This document shows positions 23,263-33,960 of a DNA stretch of 64,000 bases, piece by piece. Position numbers and translations under genes: made by a program. The notes under the pieces were generated by a model. The model saw only the letters and a list, made by a program, of their open reading frames with translations, was not told the origin of the DNA and made no database searches. Position 1 is the stretch's first letter; each line of letters opens with the position of its first letter. The DNA is from Macrolepiota albuminosa (taxonomy: Eukaryota; Basidiomycota; Agaricomycetes; Agaricales; Agaricaceae), in assembly GCA_027475525.1 (NCBI GenBank), contig JAMWFC010000107.1, forward strand, positions 124,001-188,000. The letters are read 5' to 3'.

Positions 23263-23770
23263 ATGTCTGACAACGAGGCGTCCCAGCAACAGAGGCAGGA
23301 CGATGTCAAATCTGAAGATGCCAATAGCACTATCAACATCAAGGTTCTCTCCAGAGCCGCTCATCCGTCCCTTGCCCTGACTCGTCCGTAGGTCGTGAGC
23401 TCGACGGGCGAAGAGGTCTTTTTCAAGATTAAACGGAGCACAAAGTTGAGCAAGCTCCAGGGCGCGTATGCGAACAAAGTTGGCAAGGACGTAAGCAGTA
23501 TCCGGTCCGTCCAATCGCACACCCTTTCTCCCGCCCTTGTTCATTCCCTCTTAGCTTCTTGTATGATGGCGCACGTATCAGTGAGGACGACACCCCTACC
23601 AGTCTCGATATGGAAGACAACGGTCCGTCTCTCCGTAACCAACCCTTGCGTACTTTGTTGACCTCTCCTCATAGATACCATCGATGTCATGGTCGAACGT
23701 ACGTCGTGTTCTTTACATACTCCACGTCATATCATAACAAACAACTACAGAGGTCGGCGGCTCCGCTTAA
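23263..23770 (+). CDS. SMT3: SUMO (ubiquitin-like modifier) precursor
   Basis: Five exons: 23263-23343, 23392-23504, 23555-23622, 23675-23698, 23751-23770; 101 residues. The N-terminal tail is acidic and flexible (MSDNEASQQQRQDD), followed by the beta-grasp fold (VVSSTGEEVFFKIKRSTKLS; FLYDGARISEDDTPTSLDME; DTIDVMVEQVGG). The chain ends in GG plus two residues (SA), which a SUMO protease must remove to expose the glycine used for conjugation to lysines of target proteins. Introns are 48-53 bp. The last two exons are only 24 and 20 nt. Length and motifs match the family closely, so the call is firm. It probably is functional. Confidence 0.95.
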
Positions 23771-24120
23771 TTCAACACTTGTAGTCAAAAATCTTGAGCT
23801 TTTGTTTTTCTTTTCTTTCTTGCTATTCTCCTGTTATATTCTATACGTACGTCCGTCCCTTTTCTGCAAAAATATATATACGCTTTTTTTCTTCGTTTCT
23901 TTCCTTGATGTGATCATAGCTTAGAAAGTGAATCGATGCTGTTTGGTTCCAGCCCCGTGAATGCAAGAGGCTCCAGAATAACGCGACCCATCACGCAGCT
24001 CTTAGGCATCCATCCATGCGACCCTCTCAGAGGCCGAGACTCGTTTCCTCATCGGCTATGGACTTTTCTTACTGGCATTCAATTAAATTCGCGTATTCCG
24101 TGCGATCTAGATATCTATCA
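23771..24120. other. SUMO downstream region, no gene
   Basis: A T-rich 3' flank (TTTTTTTCTTCG near 23885) with no coding signal. Probably UTR and terminator. Confidence 0.4.
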
Positions 24121-24580
24121 ACTTTGAAGTGGTTTCCTCATCGACGAGTTTATGCGAGGCTTTTGGTAGTTCACCTTGCCAGTCTGTTTTCGAGGCAGAG
24201 AGTGGTACCAACTACGGAACAGCATACGAGTGCGAGTCGGGGAGGCGCTAGTGGTCTATAGATCGGGAGAACAGGCCGCTTAAATTCGTGTATTCCTTGC
24301 GACCACAAATTCGGAACAATCTGAGAATGGTTTCCTCATCGACGAGTTTATGCGAGTTGGTTCGCCTTGCCAGTCTGTTTTGAGGCAGAGGGTGGGACCG
24401 ACTACTGAACAGCATACGAGTCGACCACAAAGTCGGAACAATCTAGATATCATTGAAACTTTGACTATTAGAGACCGAGAGTGGTTTCCTCATCGACCAG
24501 TTTATGCGAGTTGGACTCTTGTCAGTTCGCCTTGCCAGTCTGTTGACTACGGAACAGCATACGAGTGCTAGCATACGAGT
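24121..24580 (+). repeat. Degenerate tandem repeat, three units
   Basis: A unit built of TGGTTTCCTCATCGACGAGT, TTCGCCTTGCCAGTCTGTT, GAGGCAGAG-GTGG and GAACAGCATACGAGT recurs starting near 24130, 24327 and 24483. Spacing varies (about 200 and 155 bp) because of internal deletions. Confidence 0.75.
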
Positions 24581-24599
24581 GCGAGGGTTAGGCCCGGCG

Positions 24600-25690
24600 A
24601 GGCGCCAGTGGTGGACGAAGACTCGGCACGACCCGTGTGTGAGGTGTGAGTTGGTAAGTGGGGTTTCCAGTTTAAATCACATACCAAGGAGGTAAAAATG
24701 CGCTGCGAGTGTGTGGTGAGATGAGAACTGAGGGTGGATTATCCATACCTGATGGTTCAGCGACGCGCTCGTTGGAATAGCGCGACAATCGGGATGATTG
24801 AGGCGACGTTTGCGATGACGTTTTTGCGTATATTGTCAGAGGAATCTTCTATGGAGCAGACATGCAACAACATCGTTCCAAGTCGACACACAAAAGGTTG
24901 GTAGAAGCTGGACCACCGGGAAATCATCTGGTAAAAAGGTTCGCAGTCTCGACGTCTGAGTTCCCGGACAACGCATTTCCTTGTCACGACCTAACCTGGT
25001 TTCGTTTTATGGTCCGGAAACTCAACCGTTAGACGTGTGGATCATGTCTCATGTATTATTTGTGTCGCTTGCACAGTACCTGTGTCGAACACTAAAAACA
25101 CTGTATCCGACACTCGATGGCCGCCGATATTGTCCTGTTGTTATTTTAGTGAAGTTAGACTCACACTCCTTGCCTCGTCGTAACTGCTTCTGTTTTTGCA
25201 TTGCCATATGACGTCTGACCACTTGACCTCCGAAGAAACTACAAGTCCGCACCTCAAACAAATTCACATGAGCCACTGTTTTAATACATAATGTCTCACA
25301 TATCGTGCTTTCAGGGCTACGTTTTACATGTTCCGCATGAATTCTTTGCCCTACATCTTCGGGACTCACGGGTGGAGAATACTGCCCGTGTCTCGCATGC
25401 GGCGGTTATGTATTCTACAACATTCCTTTACTTGGCAGGAACATTATTCAATCCTGATTGGTTGATGATTATATTGGATGTCTATTTTGCCTTTAACGTA
25501 GACTACCTGATCCGGTGGCAAAGGTAAACTTTGGCGGCTCCTGACTGTCTCATCTTCGACTTTGTATTGCGGTCTGCTGAACATGTCCAATATGTCTAAT
25601 CGATGATCTTGGAAGGGCCAACTGAATTACTCGTACGCATTATAAAATGCATGTACGGTTTTCGTTACAGACCATCATCGCACCACATTT
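24600..25690. other. No gene recognised
   Basis: Short frames on both strands; a plus frame at 25291-25527 has a hydrophobic segment (FNPDWLMIILDVYFAFNVDY) but no supporting exons. The last 60 bp contain a TATAAAA-like element near 25641, plausibly the promoter of the next gene. Confidence 0.35.
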
Positions 25691-25696
25691 TTCATT

Positions 25697-26408
25697 ATGC
25701 AAATCAAGAACCTCTTTGTCCTTGCTTCCATTGCCGTTTTCTCTCTTGCTGAGGCCTCCTCCTTTGCTCGCGTTCAGAACGACATACATAATAAAATGTC
25801 ATCTGCTGTGATGGATTTTAATGTTGCAGTAAATGCGTTCCCCTTCATTCTTGGCACACATCGTCAGGCTGTGGTATGTAACATGGCGAGACTAAACAAA
25901 TTTTGCTAAGTCCCTTACAGGCTATACACAACTCTGCCAAAGTTCTCAATAGTGTTATCGCAAATACTACAAGGGACATCAACGTTGGTTTCTCTCCTTC
26001 TAGTCCAACTCTCCCTTATCCTAATCATTTTCTTACCTGACTCAAGGGTATCGCTACCAAATTCTCTGATGCTGAGGCTCAAGACCTCTATGGCCACCTC
26101 CGGTCTCTGGAACCCGACTTTTTAAAGTCCCTGTCGGGCATAGCCGCAAGAAAGCCAGCCATTGGCCTAATTCCAGACGTTCTGGTGCTCATTAAACAGG
26201 ATCTCGCAACCATGAAGACACGCGCCGACAAATTTATGGATGCGTTTATTGGCCACGTCCCGGTAAGTCCTTCATTGGAACCAAGTTAATCGGCATGGAA
26301 ATTGATTTGACTTTCCCCAATTAGTTGACCGCCGTTGCGGAAGCTCGGATCATGAAATCGAGTGTTGATACTATGTTTTCCTCACTCAGCCTGCTTTTCA
26401 ATATTTAA
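25697..26408 (+). CDS. HsbA-like secreted protein
   Basis: Four exons: 25697-25873, 25921-25983, 26047-26262, 26325-26408, all phase 0; 179 residues. The first 20 residues (MQIKNLFVLASIAVFSLAEA) form a signal peptide. The mature part is all-helical with the pattern of the hydrophobic surface binding protein A family: VQNDIHNKMSSAVMDFNVAV, AIHNSAKVLNSVIANTTRDI, an AARKP segment (family motif IxxKK/RP) and DLATMKTRADKFMDAF. Family members are small secreted proteins first described as adhering to hydrophobic surfaces and recruiting esterases. Introns of 47, 63 and 62 bp all have GT-AG ends. No sign of decay. Confidence 0.85.
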
Positions 26409-27091
26409 GAATATAAGAAGTAGAAATGTGTACTTAATCTGGTCCTTGTTTGTTTGTTAGATGTATGTTTGAAATGTTATTAGTATTAGAAAGATGTCGA
26501 ACAGTCAAGTCAATTCATTGCCAACCATACCCACCAAGAGGGATAGCTACTGAGTGAAGAGAATAACACTAGAGACATAGGAATAATGGGGTGGACAATG
26601 AGAAGGTTGATTGTGGCGTTACTTTGTTACGTCGCATCACAACGTGCCTTCACTGATTACCTCCCGAATCTTGGTCTTGGTAATTGTACTTGTGCAATCT
26701 GGGACGCTATCGTGCTTTTTTTGTTCTTTGTTTCTTTGGTTCTTTGGTTTGGTTTGGGTATTGTTCTTGTTCTTCGGTCTTTGCTTTTTTCGTTGATTTT
26801 GTCGAGGAATATATACTTGGCTGATAGTTTCGCTTGGTAGTACACGCGACGTTTGGGATGGAAACTTGATTTGTGTTTCTGACTAGGACTATATATTGGG
26901 AAAAGAAAGAGGATGCATGTTGATGTGGTTTATATTGAATTCATTGGGGCAAGTAAGGAAGGTTTTAAAACAAGTTTGCATAGGTTCAGAGAGACGCTGT
27001 GAGTTCTTGTCTCGAGCTGTCTTGTCTTTTATTTCACTTATAGTGAGGACGCAAAATATCTACATTGTGTACTTGATATCTTACCACACAT
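26409..27091. other. No gene recognised
   Basis: AT-rich 3' flank of the HsbA-like gene. Short hydrophobic frames at 26586-26840 arise from TTCTTTG/TTTGG-rich sequence and are not convincing. Confidence 0.35.
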
Positions 27092-27700
27092 ATGGGTCTC
27101 ATATCTAACTGCGCCCTGTTTTCTGCCGTCTTCACTGAACAGGACGACCTTCCAAGAATGAGACAATGGAAACAAATCGATTTCGGAGGACTGAGTAATG
27201 CTTGGGACATCCGCACTGGCCCAAATGCCCAGTAAGTCTCTCAAATGTTTTTTTTTTGTATTTTACTCGCATTTCTGAATTAATTTCTAGATGAACGGGC
27301 TCAAGGACATGTCGGATCCTCCCACCAACACCTTCCACTGTTCTCACCCCTTTCCCGCATATGCTTTCTCAGACAGCCAGCTTGCTACGAATTCCTCATT
27401 CCTTTTCACTTCCTCCAGAAGGTTCGACTCCTTCTGAGGACATGACTGTAGCCCTTCACAAGCTCTCAGTCCACACGCCGGCTATTGACGTATGCTTTTT
27501 TTTTCTGTCCCTCGCTGAGTGCGTTTTGCACCTGGCGGCGGCATCTACCAAGCAGCGGGACCTTCAACATTGTCTCTTCCACCAACTTTTTGTTTTTCCA
27601 TGGCTGCCGCCCCCCACGCGGGCACTTTGGAAGACATCGGAGGACTTTGAAATGCCTCGGATGTCTGCGCATATCCTCCACGCACAACGGGTAAGTTCTT
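27092..27700 (+). other. Possible unrecognised small gene or relic
   Basis: A plus frame from ATG 27092 encodes LISNCALFSAVFTEQDDLPR and DFGGLSNAWDIRTGPNAQ, then a good 5' splice site GTAAGT (27232) and a matching TTCTAG (27287-27292). The frame closes immediately after that join. A further open stretch follows to a GTAAGT at 27690. No family recognised. Confidence 0.25.
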
Positions 27701-28600
27701 TTCTCTATTTATACTTACCGTAGTAACAATTCCTTCGTATGCGGTTGAAAGCTGGCAAAGACACTCGTTATCTATAGTTCTCGCTGCGAGAAGGTGCTAA
27801 GGACTCTAGTGAATCTACGGTTGGAACCAATAAAAGCGCACACAATCTGTCTCGGTACTCCTACTCGTTTGACATTATCCAACGGTTGAAGTGCCTACGA
27901 TGATTTTACATCGGTCCTTGATAAGCGAGGTTCGATGGTTATCCACTTTAAACAGATTTCATTGCAGGGTATGTAAGACCAGATCCAAATACCTACGAGA
28001 CAGTTAAAATAATCCTCAGTGAACCGTCTTGGTGACAGATGACAACTTGTTTGATCATACCTACGAGACAGTTAAAATACTGTCCAATAATGTACAATCA
28101 GTATGGAAGAATTATACAACGTTTACACACTCACATCCTCAGTGAACCGTCTTGGTGACAGATGACAATTGAGGATGTGGAGTCGCGCAATTGTATCTTT
28201 ATACTCGAGATCATGTGACCACGTAGTCTAACTGACCTAATAGCATAACGTCCGGGTAACAGAGTAGGTTCTCACTCTGATTAAATGAAAACAAAACCTT
28301 AGATATAATGATGACAGATGCCTCATACGATAGGAAGAAAATCAGGCAGCACCGGTCCCTCCTCTTTGACTTATTTTGGCTCCCATGTTTAGATCTGTTC
28401 TTCACCTTATCCTTGCTGCCTTGTTCTTCAGAACGAGTTGAATCATTTGGAGGTGCTGCTCTCCAACAAACCATTATAACAAGCGCCACATAGAGTGATA
28501 TCGTTGTGGGGCACACTGTGTTGAAGCAAGTTACATGCAGCGGTTATGGACAGACACTAAATGAGTAGTGTGACAGCTAGTGTCGTTGTACTTCAGAATG
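27701..28600. repeat. Non-coding stretch with interleaved direct repeats
   Basis: ATACCTACGAGACAGTTAAAATA occurs at about 27989 and 28056; CCTCAGTGAACCGTCTTGG with the following GTGACAGATGACAA occurs at 28015 and 28137. The two repeats interleave within 180 bp. No gene is recognised here. Confidence 0.6.
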
Positions 28601-28740
28601 AATATATATTTGACTGTATAGTTAACACATACCTAGTGTCGTTGTACTTCAGAATGAAGAGTACAACGACACCGGGAAGAAAATAATACTAAGGTCACGT
28701 GCGCAAGGGCGCTTCTCATTATGCCGGTAGGCGTTCAACA
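28600..28740 (-). repeat. 3' LTR of element D (boundary uncertain)
   Basis: On the minus strand it starts TGTTGAACGCC at 28740. It holds a 26-bp direct repeat (CTAGTGTCGTTGTACTTC...) at 28577 and 28633 plus an inverted copy of GTCGTTGTAC at 28660-28671. The distal end is not determined because no second LTR is visible. Confidence 0.45.
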
Positions 28741-28767
28741 CTCCCACCTGACAAAGTGCCCGCAGCG

Positions 28768-30639
28768 TCACTGTAAGTCTTGTCTAGAAAATTTGCCTAC
28801 GATTCCCATCTTCCTCCGGAGCCTATCAACAACGTCACAAGCTAAGGGCTTTGTGAGGAGGTCGGCTGCCATGTTGTCAGACGAAATGTAAGCAGGCTTG
28901 ATCTTGCCGTCATAGACAGCCTGTCTGAGCCAAAACCAGTGGCGGTCGAGGTGTTTGAGGCGACCCATGTGCTCCGGCTGTTTGGATACAAGGATTGCTG
29001 ATTGGTTGTCCAGGTTTGGAACGAGCGGCGAAGATTGAGGCGTGCCTATATCCGCTAGGAAATTCCGGAGCCAGCAGAGCTCACGGCTGGTCTCGCTTGC
29101 TGCGACAAATTCCGCCTCCGTGGTCAACAGGGCTACGATAGTTTGCAGTTTTGACATCCAGCTGACGGCGCCTCCGGCGACAGTGAGGACTGAGCCAGTG
29201 GTGGAGCGACCATTGTCAGGGTTGCTGCCGTGATCAGCGTCAGCGTATGCGAGGAAGTGGGAGGGGGATGAAGTAGTTGCATCGGCGGAGTACTCTATCT
29301 TGTAGTCGAGAGTGCCGCAAATATATTGCATTAGGTGTTTCACAGCCTTCCAATGCTTCGGTCCTGGGCAGGCATTGAACCGACACAGTACTCCCACCGC
29401 GTATGCTATATCTGGATGCGTGCACATGGCCAGATAAAGCAGCACACCTGTAGCCTGAATGTAAGGGATTTCACGCATCTCCTCGACTTCCTCCGGTGTC
29501 CGCGGGGAGTCTGCCTTCGAGAGACGGGCGCTCGGGTCGAGCGGGGTAGCAACTGCTTTACTGTCCAACATGTCGAAACGAGACAGGGCTTCTATAGCGT
29601 AAGCCTTCTGATCAATCCACAGCTTTCGTTTGGGCCTGTCGCGAGTCACGACGACACCAAGGAGCCCCAACGTGGGCCCAAGGTGGCGCAACTTGAAATA
29701 CTGCCTAAGCTCATTGATGACTTTAAGGATGGCAGCCCAGGACTTGGAAGCGAGAGTCATATCGTCAACATGAATGGGAATAATGATGCGGACGCCGTCC
29801 CGGAGATAGACGTAAACGCAGGGGTCAGAGGTAATACGCGCAAATCCAAGCTTGACCAGAACCTGATGGAGGCGCTTGTTCCACAGGTTTGCACCCTGTC
29901 GAAGCCCATAGATCCCGTGCTCCAGCTTTGCACAGGCGTCCCCCTCACCTGGCTTGTGCTGGATGTCGGCAGGTACCTCCTCAGGAAAACCCTCAGGGAA
30001 CTTCATATAAAGTTCAGTATCGATGACGCCGTGTAGGAAAGCGGAGGAGATGTCAACAGACTCAAGATGCAGATCCTCAACAGCGGCCAGAGCCAAGACG
30101 GTGCATACGGCCGCCCATCGGGCTGTCGGTGCAAACGTCTCGTTAAAATCGACGCCGGGGCGCTGACTAAAGCCTTGGGCAACCACCTGAGCCTTAAAGC
30201 GGTCGATGGCGCCATCTGGTAGGTGCTTTACTTTGAAGACCCACCTGGAGCCAATGGCCTTCCGACCCACCGGAAGGTATACTGCGTGCCACGTACTGTT
30301 GTTTTTCAACGTGTTCATCTCATCGACCATCGCCTTATGCCATTCAGCGGCATTGTCACCAGCCATTGCCTCGCGGTAGGAATGTGGATTCGCGTCGTGA
30401 GCGCCAACCTTGTACGCCCAGGCCATGTTGGCATGTATGGCACCGTAACTGTCACCACTGATGCCGCACTCCACGAAGGCCCGGCCAGCGAGAAGTAAGG
30501 CCTCATTGGACTCAACGTTGAGGACGAGGTTCACCTCCTGCTCCCCTTGGGCGTCAACATCGTCAACGTTGACCTCCCAAGGGGGTTGCTCCGGGGGTAG
30601 CTCAGGAAAGGGTGACGGTAGTGGTGGTGGCGGTGGTTC
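28768..30639 (-). CDS. Copia reverse transcriptase-RNase H of element D
   Basis: An uninterrupted frame of at least 588 codons (30534-28768). RT: WHKAMVDEMNTLKNNSTW, GSRWVFKVKHLPDGAIDRFK, AQVVAQGFSQRPGVDFNETF, the catalytic Asp in LESVDISSAFLHG, LEHGIYGLRQGANLWNKRL, and VDD in IPIHVDDMTLAS. RNase H: YADADHGSNPDNGRSTTG, VSWMSKLQTIVALLTTEAEF, HLDRHWFWLRQAVYDGKI and MAADLLTKPL. It synthesises and processes the element cDNA. Upstream the frame is closed by a TGA at 30640-30642. The absence of internal stops suggests a fairly recent copy. Confidence 0.88.
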   Translation of the reverse strand, partial: EPPPPPLPSPFPELPPEQPPWEVNVDDVDAQGEQEVNLVLNVESNEALLLAGRAFVECGISGDSYGAIHANMAWAYKVGAHDANPHSYREAMAGDNAAEWHKAMVDEMNTLKNNSTWHAVYLPVGRKAIGSRWVFKVKHLPDGAIDRFKAQVVAQGFSQRPGVDFNETFAPTARWAAVCTVLALAAVEDLHLESVDISSAFLHGVIDTELYMKFPEGFPEEVPADIQHKPGEGDACAKLEHGIYGLRQGANLWNKRLHQVLVKLGFARITSDPCVYVYLRDGVRIIIPIHVDDMTLASKSWAAILKVINELRQYFKLRHLGPTLGLLGVVVTRDRPKRKLWIDQKAYAIEALSRFDMLDSKAVATPLDPSARLSKADSPRTPEEVEEMREIPYIQATGVLLYLAMCTHPDIAYAVGVLCRFNACPGPKHWKAVKHLMQYICGTLDYKIEYSADATTSSPSHFLAYADADHGSNPDNGRSTTGSVLTVAGGAVSWMSKLQTIVALLTTEAEFVAASETSRELCWLRNFLADIGTPQSSPLVPNLDNQSAILVSKQPEHMGRLKHLDRHWFWLRQAVYDGKIKPAYISSDNMAADLLTKPLACDVVDRLRRKMGIVGKFSRQDLQ

Positions 30640-31720
30640 TCAAATGAGCGGCGATTCGCGACTATCTTGGCGCTCGACAGCGTCATAGTAGCCAGCGTTA
30701 GGCCCACGCATAGGTATTTGTGTGCGTTGGCTCGGTTCGCGTGGCGGTGGCAAGGGTCGAGGCCTGCACGGTTGCTGTACCCTGGGAGGTTCCTGCTCTG
30801 ATCCCGTGTCTCCCACCGAAACAGGAATATCTCCCACCAAAACAGGATTGTCTCCCACCAAAACGGAAATACCTGTTGTCGGATCAGAAACTCCGTTGCT
30901 GCCGGCAAGTGGGATTGGTGGACTGTCGTGGCCAGGAGCTGGCCAGTGTTTCGCCGAAGAGGTTGGATCGTTGGCAGCAGCTTGCGAGGGCTCGACGTGC
31001 CCATCAGATTCGCCGGCGACGTAGTTGTCGTAGTCGGGGAATGTGTCAAAAACATGGAGCGGTGGCTGAGGCGTGTCCACGAGGGAGAGACCTGGGAAGC
31101 GCGACTCATCGAACACAACGTCTCTGGAGACGACGACCTGCCTTGTCTTGGGAATGTAAACCCTCCACCCGACGTGGTTGTCAGTGTATCCCACGAAAAC
31201 ACCTGGTAGAGAATGTCCATCGAGTCCTTGCCTCTTTTCATGGCTGACAAGGACATAGGCAGCGCACCCGAACACCCGAAGGTGTCCTATGCGCGGCTTC
31301 CTCCCCTTATAGGCTTCAAACGGTGTTATGTTGCGGGGTAGGGCAGATGTAGGGCAGCGATTATGCACGTGTCTATACGCACTCAAAGCGTATGTCCAGA
31401 AACTTGAGGGAAGATTTGCCTCTGACAGCATGGCAGTGATGCTTTTCCTCAATGGTCCGGTTCATGCGCTCTGCTATGCCATTTTGCTGCAGTGTCGCCG
31501 TGTTTGTGAACTCCACACGTATACCCTCGGACTTACAATACCCAAGAAAATTGTTCGACGTGTATTCGCCACCTTTATCGAAATGGACGCACTTGATCGG
31601 TCGCTCCGCATGCCGCTCAGCCTGAGCTTTGTAGGTCTTGAAAGCGGCCAACGCATCACTCTTCCGATACATATCGTGAGCCTCCATCCACCTCGTGGTA
31701 TCATTGATGAACGTTATCTA
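30640..31720 (-). pseudogene. Copia integrase of element D
   Basis: Core domain in 31687-31440: KCVHFDKGGEYTSNNF carries a catalytic Asp and VEFTNTATLQQNGIAERMNR the end of the core with the final Glu region. A one-base frameshift near 31445 moves the C-terminal part (FWTYALSAYRHVHNRCPTSA, FGCAAYVLVSHEKRQ, GVFVGYTDNHVGWRVY) to another frame. An in-frame stop at 31718-31720 separates it from the protease part. Confidence 0.8.
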
Positions 31721-32605
31721 CCACTTACGGTTCAACAGGTGTCCTCCGACTCGCATTGGACCGTGGACATTGCTAAAGACTCGCCCGAGGACTTCTGGTG
31801 CCCTGTCTGCGATATGTGGAAAGGGCGCGCGATGCTGTTTCCCTTGAAGGCACGGCTCGCACACGCATGGCAGTGGAGCATCAGACGACAACCTTAGGTC
31901 ATGCGTAAGATCGTTCCTAATTAGCTGCTCCAGCCTGTCGGCTCTGAGGTGGCACATTCTTCGATGCAGGAGCGATCTGTCAACTTTCATGGAAGATGTT
32001 GGGCCAATGTAGAACACGTTGGCTGCGTGCGCAGGGGACGAAATGAGAGTCTTGCCATCAAGGTAGGAGGTTAGGTTCTTGCCGACAGTGGCATTGAATA
32101 TCAGGTCATTTCCAATGGCAAACAAGACCTTGCGCTCTCGAAACGTTACTACGAAGCCGCGGTGCACGGCGAGGGTGGTGATGGACAGTAGATTGTTGGT
32201 CAATTCAGGTACAAAAAGAACATCGGTAAAAATAACGTCGTTAAGTGGCCTCCCATCATGACCCATCCCTCGTGGCCTGAATCTGATTGACCCCTTTCCG
32301 ACTGAATATACCGTGGCGTTGTTAGCAAGATGTATCGGCACTCTCCAAGATTTGAACGAGTCTGGCAGAAACCATTCTCGATGCGGCGTCATAGAACTCG
32401 TGGCACCCGAGTCTGTGTTCCACAGGACATCAGAAGGAGCGTTCGTCGACAGAGAAGATCTACAAACTGCGGCTTTGGCTTTTACGGTGGGGCTGTCGCA
32501 GCCCTCCTCAACCTTTGGCTTCTCGGCTGCCTTGGCTGCATCGGCCTTTGCATTGCCACGGTGTCCTCCTCTCTTCTTCTTCTTCCCTTTTTCAGACCAA
32601 CAAAG
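31718..32605 (-). pseudogene. Copia protease and GAG-pre-integrase of element D
   Basis: A basic linker KGKKKKRGGHRGN, then the protease with active site in LWNTDSGATSSMTPHREW, and the loop FVPELTNNLLSITTL. The pre-integrase zinc-binding part reads LLHRRMCHLRADRLEQL and CEPCLQGKQHRAPFP. Ends in NRKW followed by TAG at 31718. The gag portion is missing, cut at about 32605. Confidence 0.8.
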
Positions 32606-33960
32606 CACCTCTGTCCTAGGAGTGGGCCCCAGCTGTCTCCTCAAGCTGACTTTGAAAGCAGGCCCAAGTCACCCACCAGCATCTGCCCCTGAGGTGGGGC
32701 CAAGTTGTCCTGTGTCTCCTATTGCACAAATGATGGTGCAGCCTCATCCATGCCCTCCACCTCAGCCTCACCTTGTCCTCTGTTATTTTTGTCAGTTCAG
32801 AATAGTGCCAGAGGCTATCTTGGTAGTTCTGCTGAACCTGTGCATCCTGTTGGCAGATATAATAGAAGATGTGTACCTGCAGGCCTTGAAAAGAGCCCAA
32901 GGACTGCCTCCTCACACTTGGTGTGTCAGCATCAGGCCTGTAAGTGGCTTCATACCTCTATATTGCTGCTGATGCTTTGCCTCAGTATATGCACTGCACT
33001 CACCGGTTGGTGCCATGCCTTTTTGCACTCTCAAGCCCTTCATCCTAGAGAGACTTGTCAGTGTGTGAGGCATGTCACCTGAACTATGAGCAGTGCTCTG
33101 TGTTGGCTCTGTGGAAGGCACAATGTATGTCATAGGAGCAGGGATGGCCACTCAAGTGGGTTACACAGAGGATGGAAGTAGAAGAGCAGGATTGGGTTAT
33201 AGAGCCAGAAGAAGGGTTGTTGGAGAGGTTTGAGAAGGTACTGGCAGTGTCTGTAGAGGGGTCCAGGATTGTGGGTGGTGGAGGCATTGTCTAGATGGGT
33301 GGTCACATGCCAGGCAACACAGGCTAGAGTGAGCAGAGGGAGTGGGGGATGTCAGAGGACTCTTCATTTTTTCCTTCTTTCACTTTCTATTCTTTTACTC
33401 TCCTTTCATTTATTTCTTTATTTCTTCTATCATTCTCTCATTTTGCTATTTTTATTTTCTCAACACTATCTGTTAGTATTATTCTCAGCCTTTGAGATGC
33501 TCTGGTTCTTTAGCTATCATTCAGACAAGTGTGGGCCCTTCAGCACTGCTTCCAGACCACTTATATAAGCTGGAGTTTGCCTTTCTGACATCCAAAGTCT
33601 GAAGTTTTCCTGCTTTGTTTGCACAGTTGTTTGGTTAGTCAATTTTTGAGTTTTTAAGGTTTTGTTGTACTGTACAGTTGTTTCCCATGCTTCAGAGGCC
33701 CCAGAAGCGTCCAACCTGGCATAGGGAATTCCTAGACTTGTTCTCTTTGGATCTCCCTCTGCCAGGTGAGTAGTTATTATGATATTGTCAGTATATACTC
33801 TAATACACTTTGGACCTCTCTCTGCCAGCTGTGTGACTGAGCCACAGCATCCAGAGGTTGCTTTTACAGGGGACAACCAGACAAGGGGAAGAGGCTGGCA
33901 TCGCCTAGCCCTTTCCTAGTGCCTTCTAAGAGAGCACATCCTGCCCTGGAATCACCACTC
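32606..33960. other. Old transposon debris, no recognisable gene
   Basis: Base usage differs from the flanks: many CTG/CAG, GGCAG and CCTC words and depleted CpG. A T/C-rich block (TTTCTTCTATC) lies at 33360-33480. No motif identified. Confidence 0.4.

Larger units (their letters stand above)
28600..32605 (-). mobile_element. Ty1/copia retrotransposon D (5'-truncated)
   Basis: Minus-strand copia element with protease, GAG-pre-integrase, integrase, RT and RNase H in order. A purine tract CAGGTGGGAG leads to TGTTGAACG, the 3' LTR start at 28740. Gag and the 5' LTR are missing: similarity ends near 32605 at unrelated debris. Confidence 0.85.

Noticed and set aside
26586..26840. Hydrophobic frame that could be a small membrane protein
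   Set aside because: It derives from T/G-rich simple sequence with overlapping frames on both strands and has no start context or exons.
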